The notes under the pieces: model-generated
The model's database searches: none
Told to the model about the DNA's origin: nothing
The model's input: the letters and a program-made list of their open reading frames with translations, nothing else
Translations under genes and position numbers: made by a program
In this document: positions 32,908 to 40,149 of the stretch, in pieces
How the letters are laid out: each line of letters starts with the position of its first letter
How positions within the stretch are numbered: position 1 is the first letter of the stretch
DNA from: an uncultured Oscillibacter sp.
Lineage (GTDB): Bacteria; Bacillota; Clostridia; Oscillospirales; Oscillospiraceae
NCBI GenBank assembly: GCA_910576845.1
Contig: CAJTJA010000001.1
Span: 1 to 64,000, forward strand
Direction: 5' to 3'
Length of the DNA: 64,000 nucleotides

Positions 32908-33060
32908 AGCAGATCGAACAGCGGCACCCTGATCACATTCATCATCACATTCTAGGGCCGCGCGGAGGGCACGGTGGTCTGGAACGGGGGAATCATATTC
33001 CTGGGGGACAATATCCCGAACATTCTGAGCGGGAGCGTCAACCGGAAGGTGGCGGTATAA
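32908..33060 (+). pseudogene. Possible decayed gene tail beside tRNA-Gln
   Basis: A plus-strand frame reads like real protein (NSGTLITFIITF, stop, GRAEGTVVWNGGII, then GDNIPNILSGSVNRKVAV, stop at 33058). It is broken by one internal TAG at 32953 and has no start. The codon pattern and hydrophobic/polar alternation suggest a fragment of a former gene, perhaps mobile-element DNA. The family is not recognised. Confidence 0.3.
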
Positions 33061-33152
33061 CCGTGAAGTCTGACGGAAAGCCGCTGTATGGGTTGCGGCG
33101 CAAAAATTTCCCCTTGCTGAAAAAAGAAATTTTAAAAAAATTTGAAAACCCC

Positions 33153-33180
33153 TTGACAAGATGGAGTTTTTTAGTATAAT
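33153..33180 (+). promoter_or_regulatory. Promoter of tRNA-Gln
   Basis: Consensus TTGACA (33153-33158), 16 bases, TATAAT (33175-33180), 22 bases before the tRNA. Confidence 0.85.
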
Positions 33181-33202
33181 GATAGCTGTTCTACAGCAGT
33201 AT

Positions 33203-33276
33203 AGCGGGTTTGTGTAAAGGTAGCACAGCAGACTCTGACTCTGTATGTGAGGGTTCGAATCCTTCACCCGCTGCCA
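33203..33276 (+). tRNA. tRNA-Gln (anticodon CTG)
   Basis: A 74-base tRNA with CCA encoded. The acceptor AGCGGGT pairs with ACCCGCT. The D arm contains AAAGGTAGC. The anticodon stem GCAGA/TCTGT holds loop CTCTGAC with anticodon CTG. The T arm is GAGGG-TTCGAAT-CCTTC. It reads CAG codons. An integrase remnant lies 93 bases downstream and is convergent, which suggests this tRNA was an integration site. Confidence 0.96.
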
Positions 33277-33280
33277 CAAG

Positions 33281-33316
33281 AAAGCCTTGAAACCACAATG
33301 GTTTCAAGGCTTTTCT
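33281..33316 (+). terminator. Terminator of tRNA-Gln
   Basis: A perfect 15-bp stem (33281-33295 with 33299-33313) with a 3-base loop is followed by T. Confidence 0.9.
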
Positions 33317-33369
33317 CATGCCCTGAAAAAAGTTTTCCCTTATTTTTCCCTTATTTGCTGGTTTCCCTT

Positions 33370-33815
33370 TTACGTGCCCTGAATCCCGTTGATGTACGCC
33401 TGCATTCTGGCGGCGCTCTCATCCTTCATCCGCCCGGAGACATGCCCGAAACATCCAGCGTAAAGTCGGCGGCAGCGTGGCCCAGGTTGGTCTGAACCGT
33501 CTTGACATCATCCCTGTTTTGGAGAAACAGGACCGCGAACGTATGCCGGAGGTCATGACCCCGGCAGGAGGGCACCCCGATTTCCGTTACCAGCTCTTTG
33601 AAGTGATAGCGGATAGAGGTGGGAGAAATGTCATTGCCTTCCGGCGCAGTGAACATTAGTGCCGTTTCCCGGTCCTTCTGATTCTGCCAGCGGTCCCCGG
33701 TCCGCATACGCTGGGCGGCCTGGTCCTTCCACTGGCAGGCAAGGATGTCCATCACAAAAGGAGCGGACTTTACCACACAGGTCTCGTCGTTCTTCAAAGG
33801 GGCAATAAAGTGCAT
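33370..33815 (-). pseudogene. Tyrosine-recombinase (integrase) remnant, frameshifted at the catalytic Tyr
   Basis: The minus strand encodes the C-terminal catalytic part of a tyrosine recombinase: KNDETCVVKSAPFVMDIL, GHDLRHTFAVLFLQN (the HxxR box) and VQTNLGHAAADFTLDV. At 33437 a TAC Tyr codon appears to have lost one base (GATGTTTCGGGCATGTC instead of the expected GATGTTTACGGGCATG). This shifts the frame to an early stop near 33426. The original frame resumes as GHVSGRMKDESAARMQAYI and stops at 33370. The N-terminal two-thirds is missing. It is inactive. It is the remains of a phage or integrative element at the tRNA-Gln gene. Confidence 0.85.
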
Positions 33816-34144
33816 TTCAAAAGAGCATCCCCGCGGTCTTTCACTTTTTTGCCGCGCGGCCCTTGCTTTTCCTCCGGTTTGGAGCTACAATGCCAGTATG
33901 GAGACGTATTGCGGCAGACCGCGAAGGGGTCGTTGCCACCCCCTGGCCCTGTACGAGTGAGCAAGACACTCAGCACAACAACGATGTCGCGCCACAGGCT
34001 TATTATGTCATTTCGAGTCTCATTTGCAAGAGCGGAGAACGGGCCCTGCGTTCGCTTTTCTGGCAGTGTTGGATTTCATAAGCTCGGCACAGCGTTCGCT
34101 GGGGCCGCTGGATTTTGTATTATATTAAAGGAGATTCAAAGAGG
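33816..34144. other. Intergenic region, probable mobile-element debris
   Basis: Several overlapping short frames but no motif, ribosome site or repeat I can support. An AAAGGAG ribosome site for the SLH gene lies at its right end. Confidence 0.4.
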
Positions 34145-35365
34145 ATGAAGAAACAATTTACGGCGTTTATGCTGACCCTGGTTCTTTGCCTGGGGCTGGC
34201 AGTTCCAGCCAGCGCGGCGGGGTTTTCGGATGTTCCGGCGGACCACTGGTCGTACGAGCAGATTAACCGCTGTGTCCAGGATGGCATCGTCTCCGGCTAC
34301 TCCGATGGCACCTTTAAGCCTGGCAACCCGGTGTCCTATGGAGCTTTCTCCATCATGTTGGCCCGGGCCTTTTACTCCGATGAGCTGGCGGGATATTCCG
34401 ACCAGGGCACGGCTACCGGCGAGACCATCATGAACAAGCATGGCATCCTGAGTGGCACCAGCCGCTCGTCTGCCTCCATTGGAGCTTCCCTCCCCCGTGA
34501 GGATATGGCGCAGGTTATGTATAACATCCTGGTGGATAAGGGGGCGAAGATTCCCTCCGACACCGAGTACCTCCAGTCTATGGGGTCCATGAGTGACTTC
34601 TATTCGATTTCCGCCGGCTGCCGCAGAGCGGTCATGGTCTGCTACACCACTGGCCTGCTGGGTGGGCAGAGCGACGGCAGTTTCGGGCCTAAGAATCCCA
34701 TGAACCGAGCGCAGGGCTGCGTTGTCATCAACCGGCTGCGGGACTACATGGGGAACAGCGGGACGACCACTCCCGTGGAGCCGCCTGTGGACCCGGTTGA
34801 CCCCTCCGAACCCACTACTCCCACCGTAACAGAGCTGCCGGCTTTCAAGCTGGAGGCCGGGGAGAATGTCCAGCAGATGATGAACCGTCTCAACGCGGCG
34901 ACCCCTGCGTATACGGCGGGATATTTAAGCAACGGGAAGCCCATTATGGAGGCTAACATCCAAGAGATTCTCAACTCCGCAAGGGAAAGCATGCCGGAAG
35001 GTATTCGTTGGGACACAGATTCTTTTTATAACTATAACTCTCCCAAACTTTTTTCTGGCCCAGCCTGCTCAAGCTTCGCATGCGGGCTCTCTGATTACAT
35101 CTTTGGCGAGGACGCACCTGTCACCAAACATCAAAACTTCGACCAGCTCAAGGTTGGCGATGTGGTGTGGATGAAGAATTCCACAACAGGATATAGCCAT
35201 GCATTTGTTATCACTTCGCTTACAAATCCCTATTATGGGTCTGATTATTACTCTGCTTGTGATGGCAACAGTGGCGGTGAAGTCTCTTGGAGTAGTCAAG
35301 GGAAATATACCACGTTCGACAAGCCAGAGGTCGCTTCTGTCACCTATGTCTACTCCAGGTACTGA
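34145..35365 (+). CDS. Secreted SLH-domain protein with C-terminal Cys-His hydrolase-like domain
   Basis: A 406-residue exported protein. Residues 1-25 are a signal peptide ending ASA-AG. Three S-layer-homology-like repeats follow (about 26-70, 85-140, 145-200), starting FSDVPADHWSYEQI. A Pro/Thr-rich linker spans 205-228. The C-terminal 170 residues contain GPACSSFACG (Cys308, Cys313) and later GYSHAFVITS (His352), the Cys...His order of NlpC/P60 or CHAP enzymes. A cell-wall-bound peptidase or amidase is plausible but unproven. ATG 34145 follows AAAGGAG with slightly long spacing. A truncated duplicate follows. Confidence 0.8.
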   Translation: MKKQFTAFMLTLVLCLGLAVPASAAGFSDVPADHWSYEQINRCVQDGIVSGYSDGTFKPGNPVSYGAFSIMLARAFYSDELAGYSDQGTATGETIMNKHGILSGTSRSSASIGASLPREDMAQVMYNILVDKGAKIPSDTEYLQSMGSMSDFYSISAGCRRAVMVCYTTGLLGGQSDGSFGPKNPMNRAQGCVVINRLRDYMGNSGTTTPVEPPVDPVDPSEPTTPTVTELPAFKLEAGENVQQMMNRLNAATPAYTAGYLSNGKPIMEANIQEILNSARESMPEGIRWDTDSFYNYNSPKLFSGPACSSFACGLSDYIFGEDAPVTKHQNFDQLKVGDVVWMKNSTTGYSHAFVITSLTNPYYGSDYYSACDGNSGGEVSWSSQGKYTTFDKPEVASVTYVYSRY

Positions 35366-35460
35366 CCTCTGCGTCCTTTCCCTGGCCCCGGTTACCAAAC
35401 CGGGGCCAGACCATTTTGAAAAACTTATCAAAGCACAAACCTAAAGGAGGCTTCTCCACC

Positions 35461-35712
35461 ATGCAGAGAGCCATGAAAATCCGGCTTGTGGCAGTCAGTC
35501 TGCTGCTGGCCATGGTCGTAACCGCGATTGGCCCTTCTCTCGTAAATACCACCGCTTTTACGGATGTACCCACCGACTTCTGGGCCTACAAGCAGATTAA
35601 CCGCTGCGTGCAGGATGGCATCGTCTCCGGTTACTCTGACGGCACATTCAAGCCTGGCAACCCGGTATTCTATGGCGCCTTCTCAACCTCTTGTTGTCAC
35701 AGAAGTTGTTAA
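35461..35712 (+). pseudogene. Truncated SLH-protein paralogue
   Basis: An 83-residue frame with a good AAAGGAGG site, a signal peptide (KIRLVAVSLLLAMVVTAIG) and one SLH repeat. Residues from YKQINRCVQDGIVSGYSDGT to GAFS match the preceding protein almost exactly, also at DNA level. After GAFS the sequence leaves the family and stops within 10 codons. It looks like a tandem duplicate that lost its 3' part, although a short secreted product may still be made. A terminator follows. Confidence 0.75.
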
Positions 35713-35735
35713 GTTAATCAAAAGAAAACAAGGCA

Positions 35736-35770
35736 AAAGCCCTGACCATGAGGTCAGGGCTTTGCTTTCG
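35736..35770 (+). terminator. Terminator after truncated SLH gene
   Basis: A perfect 12-bp stem (35736-35747 with 35752-35763) and a moderately T-rich tail. Confidence 0.8.
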
Positions 35771-35936
35771 TAGAAGATGGGTTAGTTTTGAGTAACTTAG
35801 TGAAATCATTCCACTTGGCGGTAGGGTGATAAACATGCCGTCATTTGCATATAATGGTGGGTCAAAACCGTTGAGTGACCACTACAACAACACAGTTTCT
35901 GGGCCAGCGGGCACCTATTGATTTTCGCGGTCTCTA

Positions 35937-35965
35937 TTGACAACGAAAATAAAAGGGGCTATAAT
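35937..35965 (+). promoter_or_regulatory. Consensus promoter of candidate antitoxin RNA
   Basis: Exact TTGACA (35937-35942), 17 bases, exact TATAAT (35960-35965). No ORF with a ribosome site follows, only about 100 bases to a terminator. Confidence 0.85.
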
Positions 35966-35971
35966 AAGGCC

Positions 35972-36069
35972 ACAGGGAGCCGTTAGGCGGTCGCTGTTCA
36001 ATGATTAGCTGTCAATTGATGCAAGCACCAAGAGTCAAGAAAGCCACCTACTAGCGATAGGTGGCTTTC
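35972..36069 (+). ncRNA. Candidate antisense antitoxin RNA (RatA/SR4-like arrangement)
   Basis: A transcript of about 100 bases is predicted from the promoter at 35937 to the hairpin at 36039-36069. It is convergent with the toxin mRNA and overlaps its 3' untranslated end, so the two RNAs are complementary over at least the terminator stem. This is the geometry of TxpA/RatA and BsrG/SR4 pairs. Its existence is inferred from the promoter and terminator only. Confidence 0.65.
36039..36069. terminator. Shared bidirectional terminator of toxin mRNA and antisense RNA
   Basis: A perfect 12-bp stem (36039-36050 with 36058-36069) with a 7-base loop. T-rich stretches follow in both directions. It lies 4 bases beyond the toxin stop. 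Confidence 0.85.
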
Positions 36070-36072
36070 GTC

Positions 36073-36153
36073 TTACTTCCTCTTCGTGCTCACGAGCTGG
36101 AGCATGATACCAGCAAGCGCCAGGACCAGCATGACCGTCTCGTAAGTAGTCAC
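36073..36153 (-). CDS. Holin-like type I toxin peptide (26 aa)
   Basis: A 26-residue peptide from GTG 36153: MTTYETVMLVLALAG, then IMLQLVSTKRK. A short polar N-terminus with TTYE, one hydrophobic membrane segment and a basic tail match the putative holin-like toxin family, whose members typically start with TxYE. AAAGGAGG lies 8 bases before the GTG. The mRNA has an exact consensus promoter, a leader of about 165 bases, and a hairpin in which CCCTCCT (36188-36182) pairs with the ribosome site AGGAGGG (36167-36161). Expression should depolarise the membrane unless the convergent RNA blocks it. It is too short for standard gene callers. Confidence 0.8.
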   Translation of the reverse strand: MTTYETVMLVLALAGIMLQLVSTKRK

Positions 36154-36325
36154 TGCACATCCCTCCTTTCGCATGTTGCTGAGGAGGGTCGGATGTAAAA
36201 TAGCGTAAACAACAACCGAGCCTCATCAGCATCGGATGTCACGCGGCCACCTAATTTTATCGCGTCGTCGGGCTATGAAAGGATGAAAGTTCGCTCAGCT
36301 CGGCGCGGCTCCCTATGGGAGTTTC

Positions 36326-36354
36326 ATTATAACAAATCCGTCGAAAAATGTCAA
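36326..36354 (-). promoter_or_regulatory. Consensus promoter of the toxin mRNA
   Basis: On the minus strand, exact TTGACA (36354-36349), 17 bases, exact TATAAT (36331-36326). The predicted RNA begins near 36319 with a CTCCC/GGGAG hairpin close to the 5' end. Confidence 0.88.
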
Positions 36355-36432
36355 TTCTCTTTCGTGCTTTCAAATACAGTCTGATTGCTACTTTCGGCCG
36401 GGTAGTCCACGCAGATTATCCAGAATACATAG

Positions 36433-36460
36433 AACTCACCTCTTCCAGGGTGGGTTTTTC
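36433..36460 (+). terminator. Terminator-like hairpin
   Basis: CTCACC (36435-36440) pairs with GGTGGG (36449-36454) and is followed by TTTTTCTTTTT. The upstream plus-strand transcript is unknown. Confidence 0.4.
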
Positions 36461-36461
36461 T

Positions 36462-36998
36462 TTTTGCTCATAATGCCTAGATTATCTATGTATTTATATA
36501 AGCACTCTGGTCCCCCCTCTCTTTTCTCCAAGTCCCAAAGTCCATATCGAGCTGAAAGCCCCATCGTTCATCGCCTCGCGGTTCCTTTTTGCCTAAACAC
36601 GCCTCCTTCTTGGGCCGTTATCGTTTTTTCCGCTTTGCATATAATAATCCATCAACCGCACAGGAGGTGGCTTTCAACAATCTGGGCTAAAAGCCCAAGT
36701 GATGAAAATAACTTTCTGATGACTCGCATATCATATGACATTCGCACCCGACCCCCTCCCCTACGTGGGCTGGGAGGCGCTCATACCAACAGAAGCGAGG
36801 TGATGACCAAAATGCAAACCGACCCAGGTTGATGAACCAACGACCCATGGCATCCCGCCCACGGCGGGTTGAAACCCAGCCGCCCCACGGGGATCTCCAC
36901 CTTGACCAGTCCCGCTCCGAACAAGTCCGCCGCCGCCGTTTAACCACCCACTTTATCAGGCAGACAAAACCACCGCTTGGATTTTCGCTTCACCGCCC
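36462..36998. other. Non-coding or decayed accessory DNA
   Basis: About 540 bases with no supported gene. A minus-strand stretch (about 36595-36490) keeps a coding-like frame ending GDQSAYINT but has no start codon. A GGGC/GCCC hairpin lies near 36686-36698. The composition is mixed. Confidence 0.4.
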
Positions 36999-37027
36999 TT
37001 GACAGAGACTGGAAATAGGCATAATAT
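36999..37027 (+). promoter_or_regulatory. Promoter of mgtE leader
   Basis: TTGACA (36999-37004), 17 bases, TAATAT (37022-37027). TATAAT at 37025 overlaps it with a 20-base spacer. Confidence 0.75.
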
Positions 37028-37051
37028 AATGTCTATATGGAAAAACTGCAT

Positions 37052-37200
37052 AAGGTCCGGTAGGTAAGGCTGCCACAAGGATATGGGTCGCTGCCGCGAA
37101 ATGATGGAGACATCATAAGATGGTTTGAACAGGCGATATCGAATACCAAGGTATCATCTAACGCGATTTCACCGCCTTGTGAGGCTAAAGCTCGAACGGT
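37052..37200 (+). ncRNA. M-box (ykoK) magnesium riboswitch
   Basis: The conserved M-box blocks appear in order: GGTAGGTAAGGCT, GGTCGCTGCCGCGAAATG, the variable arm GGAGACATCATAAGATGG, and the 3' block GTGAGGCTAAAGCTCGAACG. It senses Mg2+. The terminator hairpin at 37243-37273 and the MgtE gene behind it indicate transcriptional shut-off at high Mg2+. Confidence 0.92.
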
Positions 37201-37242
37201 AGGGGCGGGGTTCAGAGTGCCCGCCTGTCAGAGAGGGGTATT

Positions 37243-37287
37243 CTCCAGTCGTACCAATCCGGGACGATTGGAGATTTTCGCGTTTTT
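37243..37287 (+). terminator. Regulatory terminator of the M-box
   Basis: A 10-bp stem (37243-37252 with 37264-37273, one G-U) is followed by ATTTTCGCGTTTTTT, 30 bases before the mgtE start. Confidence 0.85.
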
Positions 37288-37316
37288 TGCTATTTACAGG
37301 GAGAGGAGGTCCCGGC

Positions 37317-38699
37317 ATGTTTGAACTGCAAAGGGAGCGGACAGAGCTGCTGGAAAAGATAGAGGAATTGTTCGTCCGAAAACGCTACGCAGAGCTCCGG
37401 GACCTGCTGGGGCCTATGGAGGCGGCGGACATTGCCTCCCTCTGCCGGGATTTGGATGAAAAGGTCCCGGTGGTCTTCCGGCTTCTTCCCAAGGAGCTGG
37501 CAGCGGAGGTTTTCGTTGAACTGGACAGCGATGACCAGGAACTGCTGATCCACAGCTTCTCCAACGCAGAGCTGAAGGAGGTGCTGGACGAGCTGTATCT
37601 GGACGACGCCGCCGACATCGTGGAGGAGATGCCTGCCGGAGTGGTAAAACGCATCCTGCGCTACTGTGATCCGGAGATGCGCAAAAGCATCAACGAGGTG
37701 TTGAAGTATCCGGAAGACTCTGCCGGAAGCATTATGACCACGGAGTTCGTGGATCTGAAGGCCAATATGACCGTGGAAGACGCCCTGAAACGCATCCGCC
37801 GGACAGGGCCGGACAAGGAGACCATCAATATCTGCTATGTCATCGACGAACGGCGGCACTTAATCGGCCTTTTAACCATCCGCACGCTCCTCCTGGCGGA
37901 GGAGGACGATGTGATCGGAGACATTATGGAGCGGAACCTCATTGCCGTCCAGACGCTGGACGATCAGGAGGCCGTGGCCCGGGCCCTTGGAAAGTATGAC
38001 TTCCTGGCTCTGCCGGTAGTGGACAAGGAGGACCGGCTGGTAGGCATTGTCACCATCGACGACGCCATTGACGTTTTGCAGGAGGAGGTTACGGAGGACA
38101 TTGAGAAGATGGCCGCCATGCTCCCCGGCGACAAGCCTTATCTAAAAGCAGGAATTTTCGAAACTTGGAAAGCCCGTACCCCCTGGCTGATGCTGCTGAT
38201 GCTCTCCGCCACCTTCACAGGTATCATCCTGACCCATTTCGAGCGGTCCCTCATGGCCTGCGCCATTCTGACATCTTTCATTCCCATGCTCTCCGGCACC
38301 GGCGGCAACAGCGGCACGCAGGCCTCCACCGCCGTCATCCGAGCCTTGTCTCTGGGGGAAGTCCGGTTCAAGGACATCTTTCAGGTGCTGTGGAAAGAGT
38401 TTTGGGTTTCCATTTGCTGCGGTCTCTGCTTGGCTGCCGCCAACTTTGTAAAAATGATGCTTGTAGACCGCTGGCTGCTGCAAAATCCCACGGTGACGCC
38501 CCAGGTGGCCCTGGTGGTCTGCGCCACGCTGGTTGGAACGGTGCTGTGCGCCAAGCTGGTGGGCTGCTCCCTGCCCCTGCTCGCCAAGCGCATCGGTTTC
38601 GACCCGGCGGTGATGGCCTCGCCCTTCATCACCACCATTGTGGACGCGCTGTCCCTGCTGATCTACTTCCGCTTCGCCTCAGTAATTCTGGGGCTGTAA
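37317..38699 (+). CDS. mgtE: Magnesium transporter MgtE
   Basis: A 460-residue Mg2+ channel. The cytosolic N domain (1-125) is followed by two CBS domains (about 125-250), a plug helix and five membrane helices from about 285. The pore-region signature GTGGNSGTQASTAVIRAL lies near residue 335. The N and CBS domains close the pore when Mg2+ is high, complementing the M-box control of transcription. ATG 37317 has GAGGAGGT upstream. Confidence 0.96.
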   Translation: MFELQRERTELLEKIEELFVRKRYAELRDLLGPMEAADIASLCRDLDEKVPVVFRLLPKELAAEVFVELDSDDQELLIHSFSNAELKEVLDELYLDDAADIVEEMPAGVVKRILRYCDPEMRKSINEVLKYPEDSAGSIMTTEFVDLKANMTVEDALKRIRRTGPDKETINICYVIDERRHLIGLLTIRTLLLAEEDDVIGDIMERNLIAVQTLDDQEAVARALGKYDFLALPVVDKEDRLVGIVTIDDAIDVLQEEVTEDIEKMAAMLPGDKPYLKAGIFETWKARTPWLMLLMLSATFTGIILTHFERSLMACAILTSFIPMLSGTGGNSGTQASTAVIRALSLGEVRFKDIFQVLWKEFWVSICCGLCLAAANFVKMMLVDRWLLQNPTVTPQVALVVCATLVGTVLCAKLVGCSLPLLAKRIGFDPAVMASPFITTIVDALSLLIYFRFASVILGL

Positions 38700-38724
38700 G
38701 CGCCGGTTTACCCCTGGCACGACT

Positions 38725-38759
38725 GAACGCCGTCCGGGCGGAGAGCCCGGGCGGCGTTC
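38725..38759 (+). terminator. Hairpin after mgtE
   Basis: A 15-bp GC-rich stem (38725-38739 with 38745-38759, one G-U). The T tail is weak. Confidence 0.6.
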
Positions 38760-38778
38760 GGTATGTTTCAAACACGAT

Positions 38779-38955
38779 CTAGAACCAGACAGCGGGGCTC
38801 TCCCGGAATTTCAGCTCCGGGCCGTCCCGATGAATGTCATAGCGGAACCGGCCGCAGCCGGATTCCCGTATATCTGGCATATCCCAGCAGACCGGGGAAC
38901 CGCCATGGAAGGCCGCCGTCCCTCCGTCACTCAACCGATTGCGAAAATGCCACAG
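38779..38955 (-). CDS. Possible small protein downstream of HAD gene
   Basis: A 58-codon minus-strand frame ends at 38779 and contains WHFRNRLSDGGTAAFHGGS, CWDMPDIRESGCGRFRYDI and KFRESPAVWF. Codon use matches local genes. There is no ATG, GTG or TTG in a good place. A CTG at 38955 follows AAGGGAGG by 9 bases and could start it. It may be a non-canonical start or a fragment. The family is unknown. Confidence 0.4.
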   Translation of the reverse strand: MWHFRNRLSDGGTAAFHGGSPVCWDMPDIRESGCGRFRYDIHRDGPELKFRESPAVWF

Positions 38956-39032
38956 AACGACGGGCCTCCCTTATGGAAAAATTCCTGAACGCTCCGCCGG
39001 AGAAGAGTTCTCCCAGAGAAGCTCTCTGCTTT

Positions 39033-39653
39033 TTATCCCGCCGCAATATCCCGAACCTCCAGCAGGTCCCGGATCACATAGTCTGCCGTCCCGGTCCCGG
39101 AGGGAGAGTAGAGGACGCTGTGCACTCCGGCGTTCCTCGCGCAGTCTACATCCAAAGTCCGGTCTCCCACATAATAGACCCGGGAGTTTTCCAAATGGTG
39201 CCGGTTCATCAGGTAGAGCAGCGCATCAGGGGCGGGCTTCCTCGGAAAGCCGCTGAGGCTGGTGACAACCTCCTGAAAAAAGCGGTCCAACCCCAAATTC
39301 TTCAGCACCGGAGCGGTGGTGCTTCCCCGGTGGGTATAGACGAAATGAACCGCGCCCAGAGCGGCAGTTCTTTCCAGGGCCTCCCGGGCGTGGGGCATGG
39401 CGGCGATTTCCAAATACCGCCCGCCGCTGATCTCGGAATAACGTCCCTTAATCTTCTGGAATGTCCGCCCCGTCTGCGCCGCGGCAATGTTTATCACATC
39501 GCTGACTGAGCCCTCCGCAGCCCGGCGCCGGATATCGGCTTCGTCCATGGAGACACCCAATTCCTCCAATGTCTGATGGAGACTGGAAACAATGACACCA
39601 TAGGAGTCCAGCAGCGTCCCATCCAAGTCCCAGATCCATGCTTCAGCAGGCAT
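39033..39653 (-). CDS. HAD-superfamily hydrolase (phosphoglycolate-phosphatase-like)
   Basis: A 206-residue HAD phosphatase. Motif I is WDLDGTLLDS at residues 8-17, motif II is VYTHRGS (Thr), motif III is KPAPDALLYL with Lys, and motif IV is VGDRTLDVDCARNAG. The cap is small and helical. It dephosphorylates a small metabolite of unknown identity. ATG 39653 lies 8 bases after GGAGG; an ATG two codons upstream is too close to the site. Confidence 0.88.
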   Translation of the reverse strand: MPAEAWIWDLDGTLLDSYGVIVSSLHQTLEELGVSMDEADIRRRAAEGSVSDVINIAAAQTGRTFQKIKGRYSEISGGRYLEIAAMPHAREALERTAALGAVHFVYTHRGSTTAPVLKNLGLDRFFQEVVTSLSGFPRKPAPDALLYLMNRHHLENSRVYYVGDRTLDVDCARNAGVHSVLYSPSGTGTADYVIRDLLEVRDIAAG

Positions 39654-39774
39654 ACGCATTTCCTCCAGATTTCCAAGAAATTTCCGGAGTATTATTATAC
39701 CAGCATCCGGCCCCTCTGTCCAGACGCTTTCGGGCGGGAAATGCCGCCCGTCGTAAGCAGGGCAGCATGTTGAC

Positions 39775-40149
39775 TCAGGCTTCCCCGCCGCTCTTTTTTG
39801 GCCACACCAGCCCGACTCCCGAGAAAAGCAGGTAGATTCCGAAGGGCTTGCGCAGAGCCTCCACATCCACCGCGTTGGATATCCAAGCTCCCATCAGGGC
39901 GGCGGCCACAGCAAAGGGTACGGCGGCCTTTAGGGTGGGTTTATCCAAATAGCCGCCTCTGGCGTGACAAATCAGCGCGCTGGCGGCAGTGGGAAGAAAG
40001 AACAGCAGGTTAATCCCCTGGGCTGTCCGCTGGTCCACACCTAAAAAAAGAGTCATCACCAGCAGCAGCAGCGTTCCTCCGCCCACACCCCAGGCAGAAA
40101 TGATGCTGGCCCCCAAGCCGCAGAGAAATGGAATCAGCCAATCCGTCAC
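39775..40149 (-). CDS. TSUP permease, second half (split TauE/SafE)
   Basis: A 124-residue protein with four hydrophobic segments and the glycine loop SAWGVGGGTLLLL near residue 19. That is one repeat of the usual two-repeat TauE/SafE transporter. The start is GTG 40149, overlapping the stop of the upstream half gene (GTGA). The two presumably form a heterodimer equal to one full transporter. Confidence 0.8.
   Translation of the reverse strand: MTDWLIPFLCGLGASIISAWGVGGGTLLLLVMTLFLGVDQRTAQGINLLFFLPTAASALICHARGGYLDKPTLKAAVPFAVAAALMGAWISNAVDVEALRKPFGIYLLFSGVGLVWPKKSGGEA

Noticed and set aside
32893..33279. Minus-strand ORF overlapping tRNA-Gln
   Set aside because: It is antisense to a perfect tRNA and its promoter.
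36490..36600. Second toxin-like ORF on the minus strand ending GDQSAYINT
   Set aside because: No start codon or membrane segment. Possibly decayed coding DNA, but not supportable as a gene.
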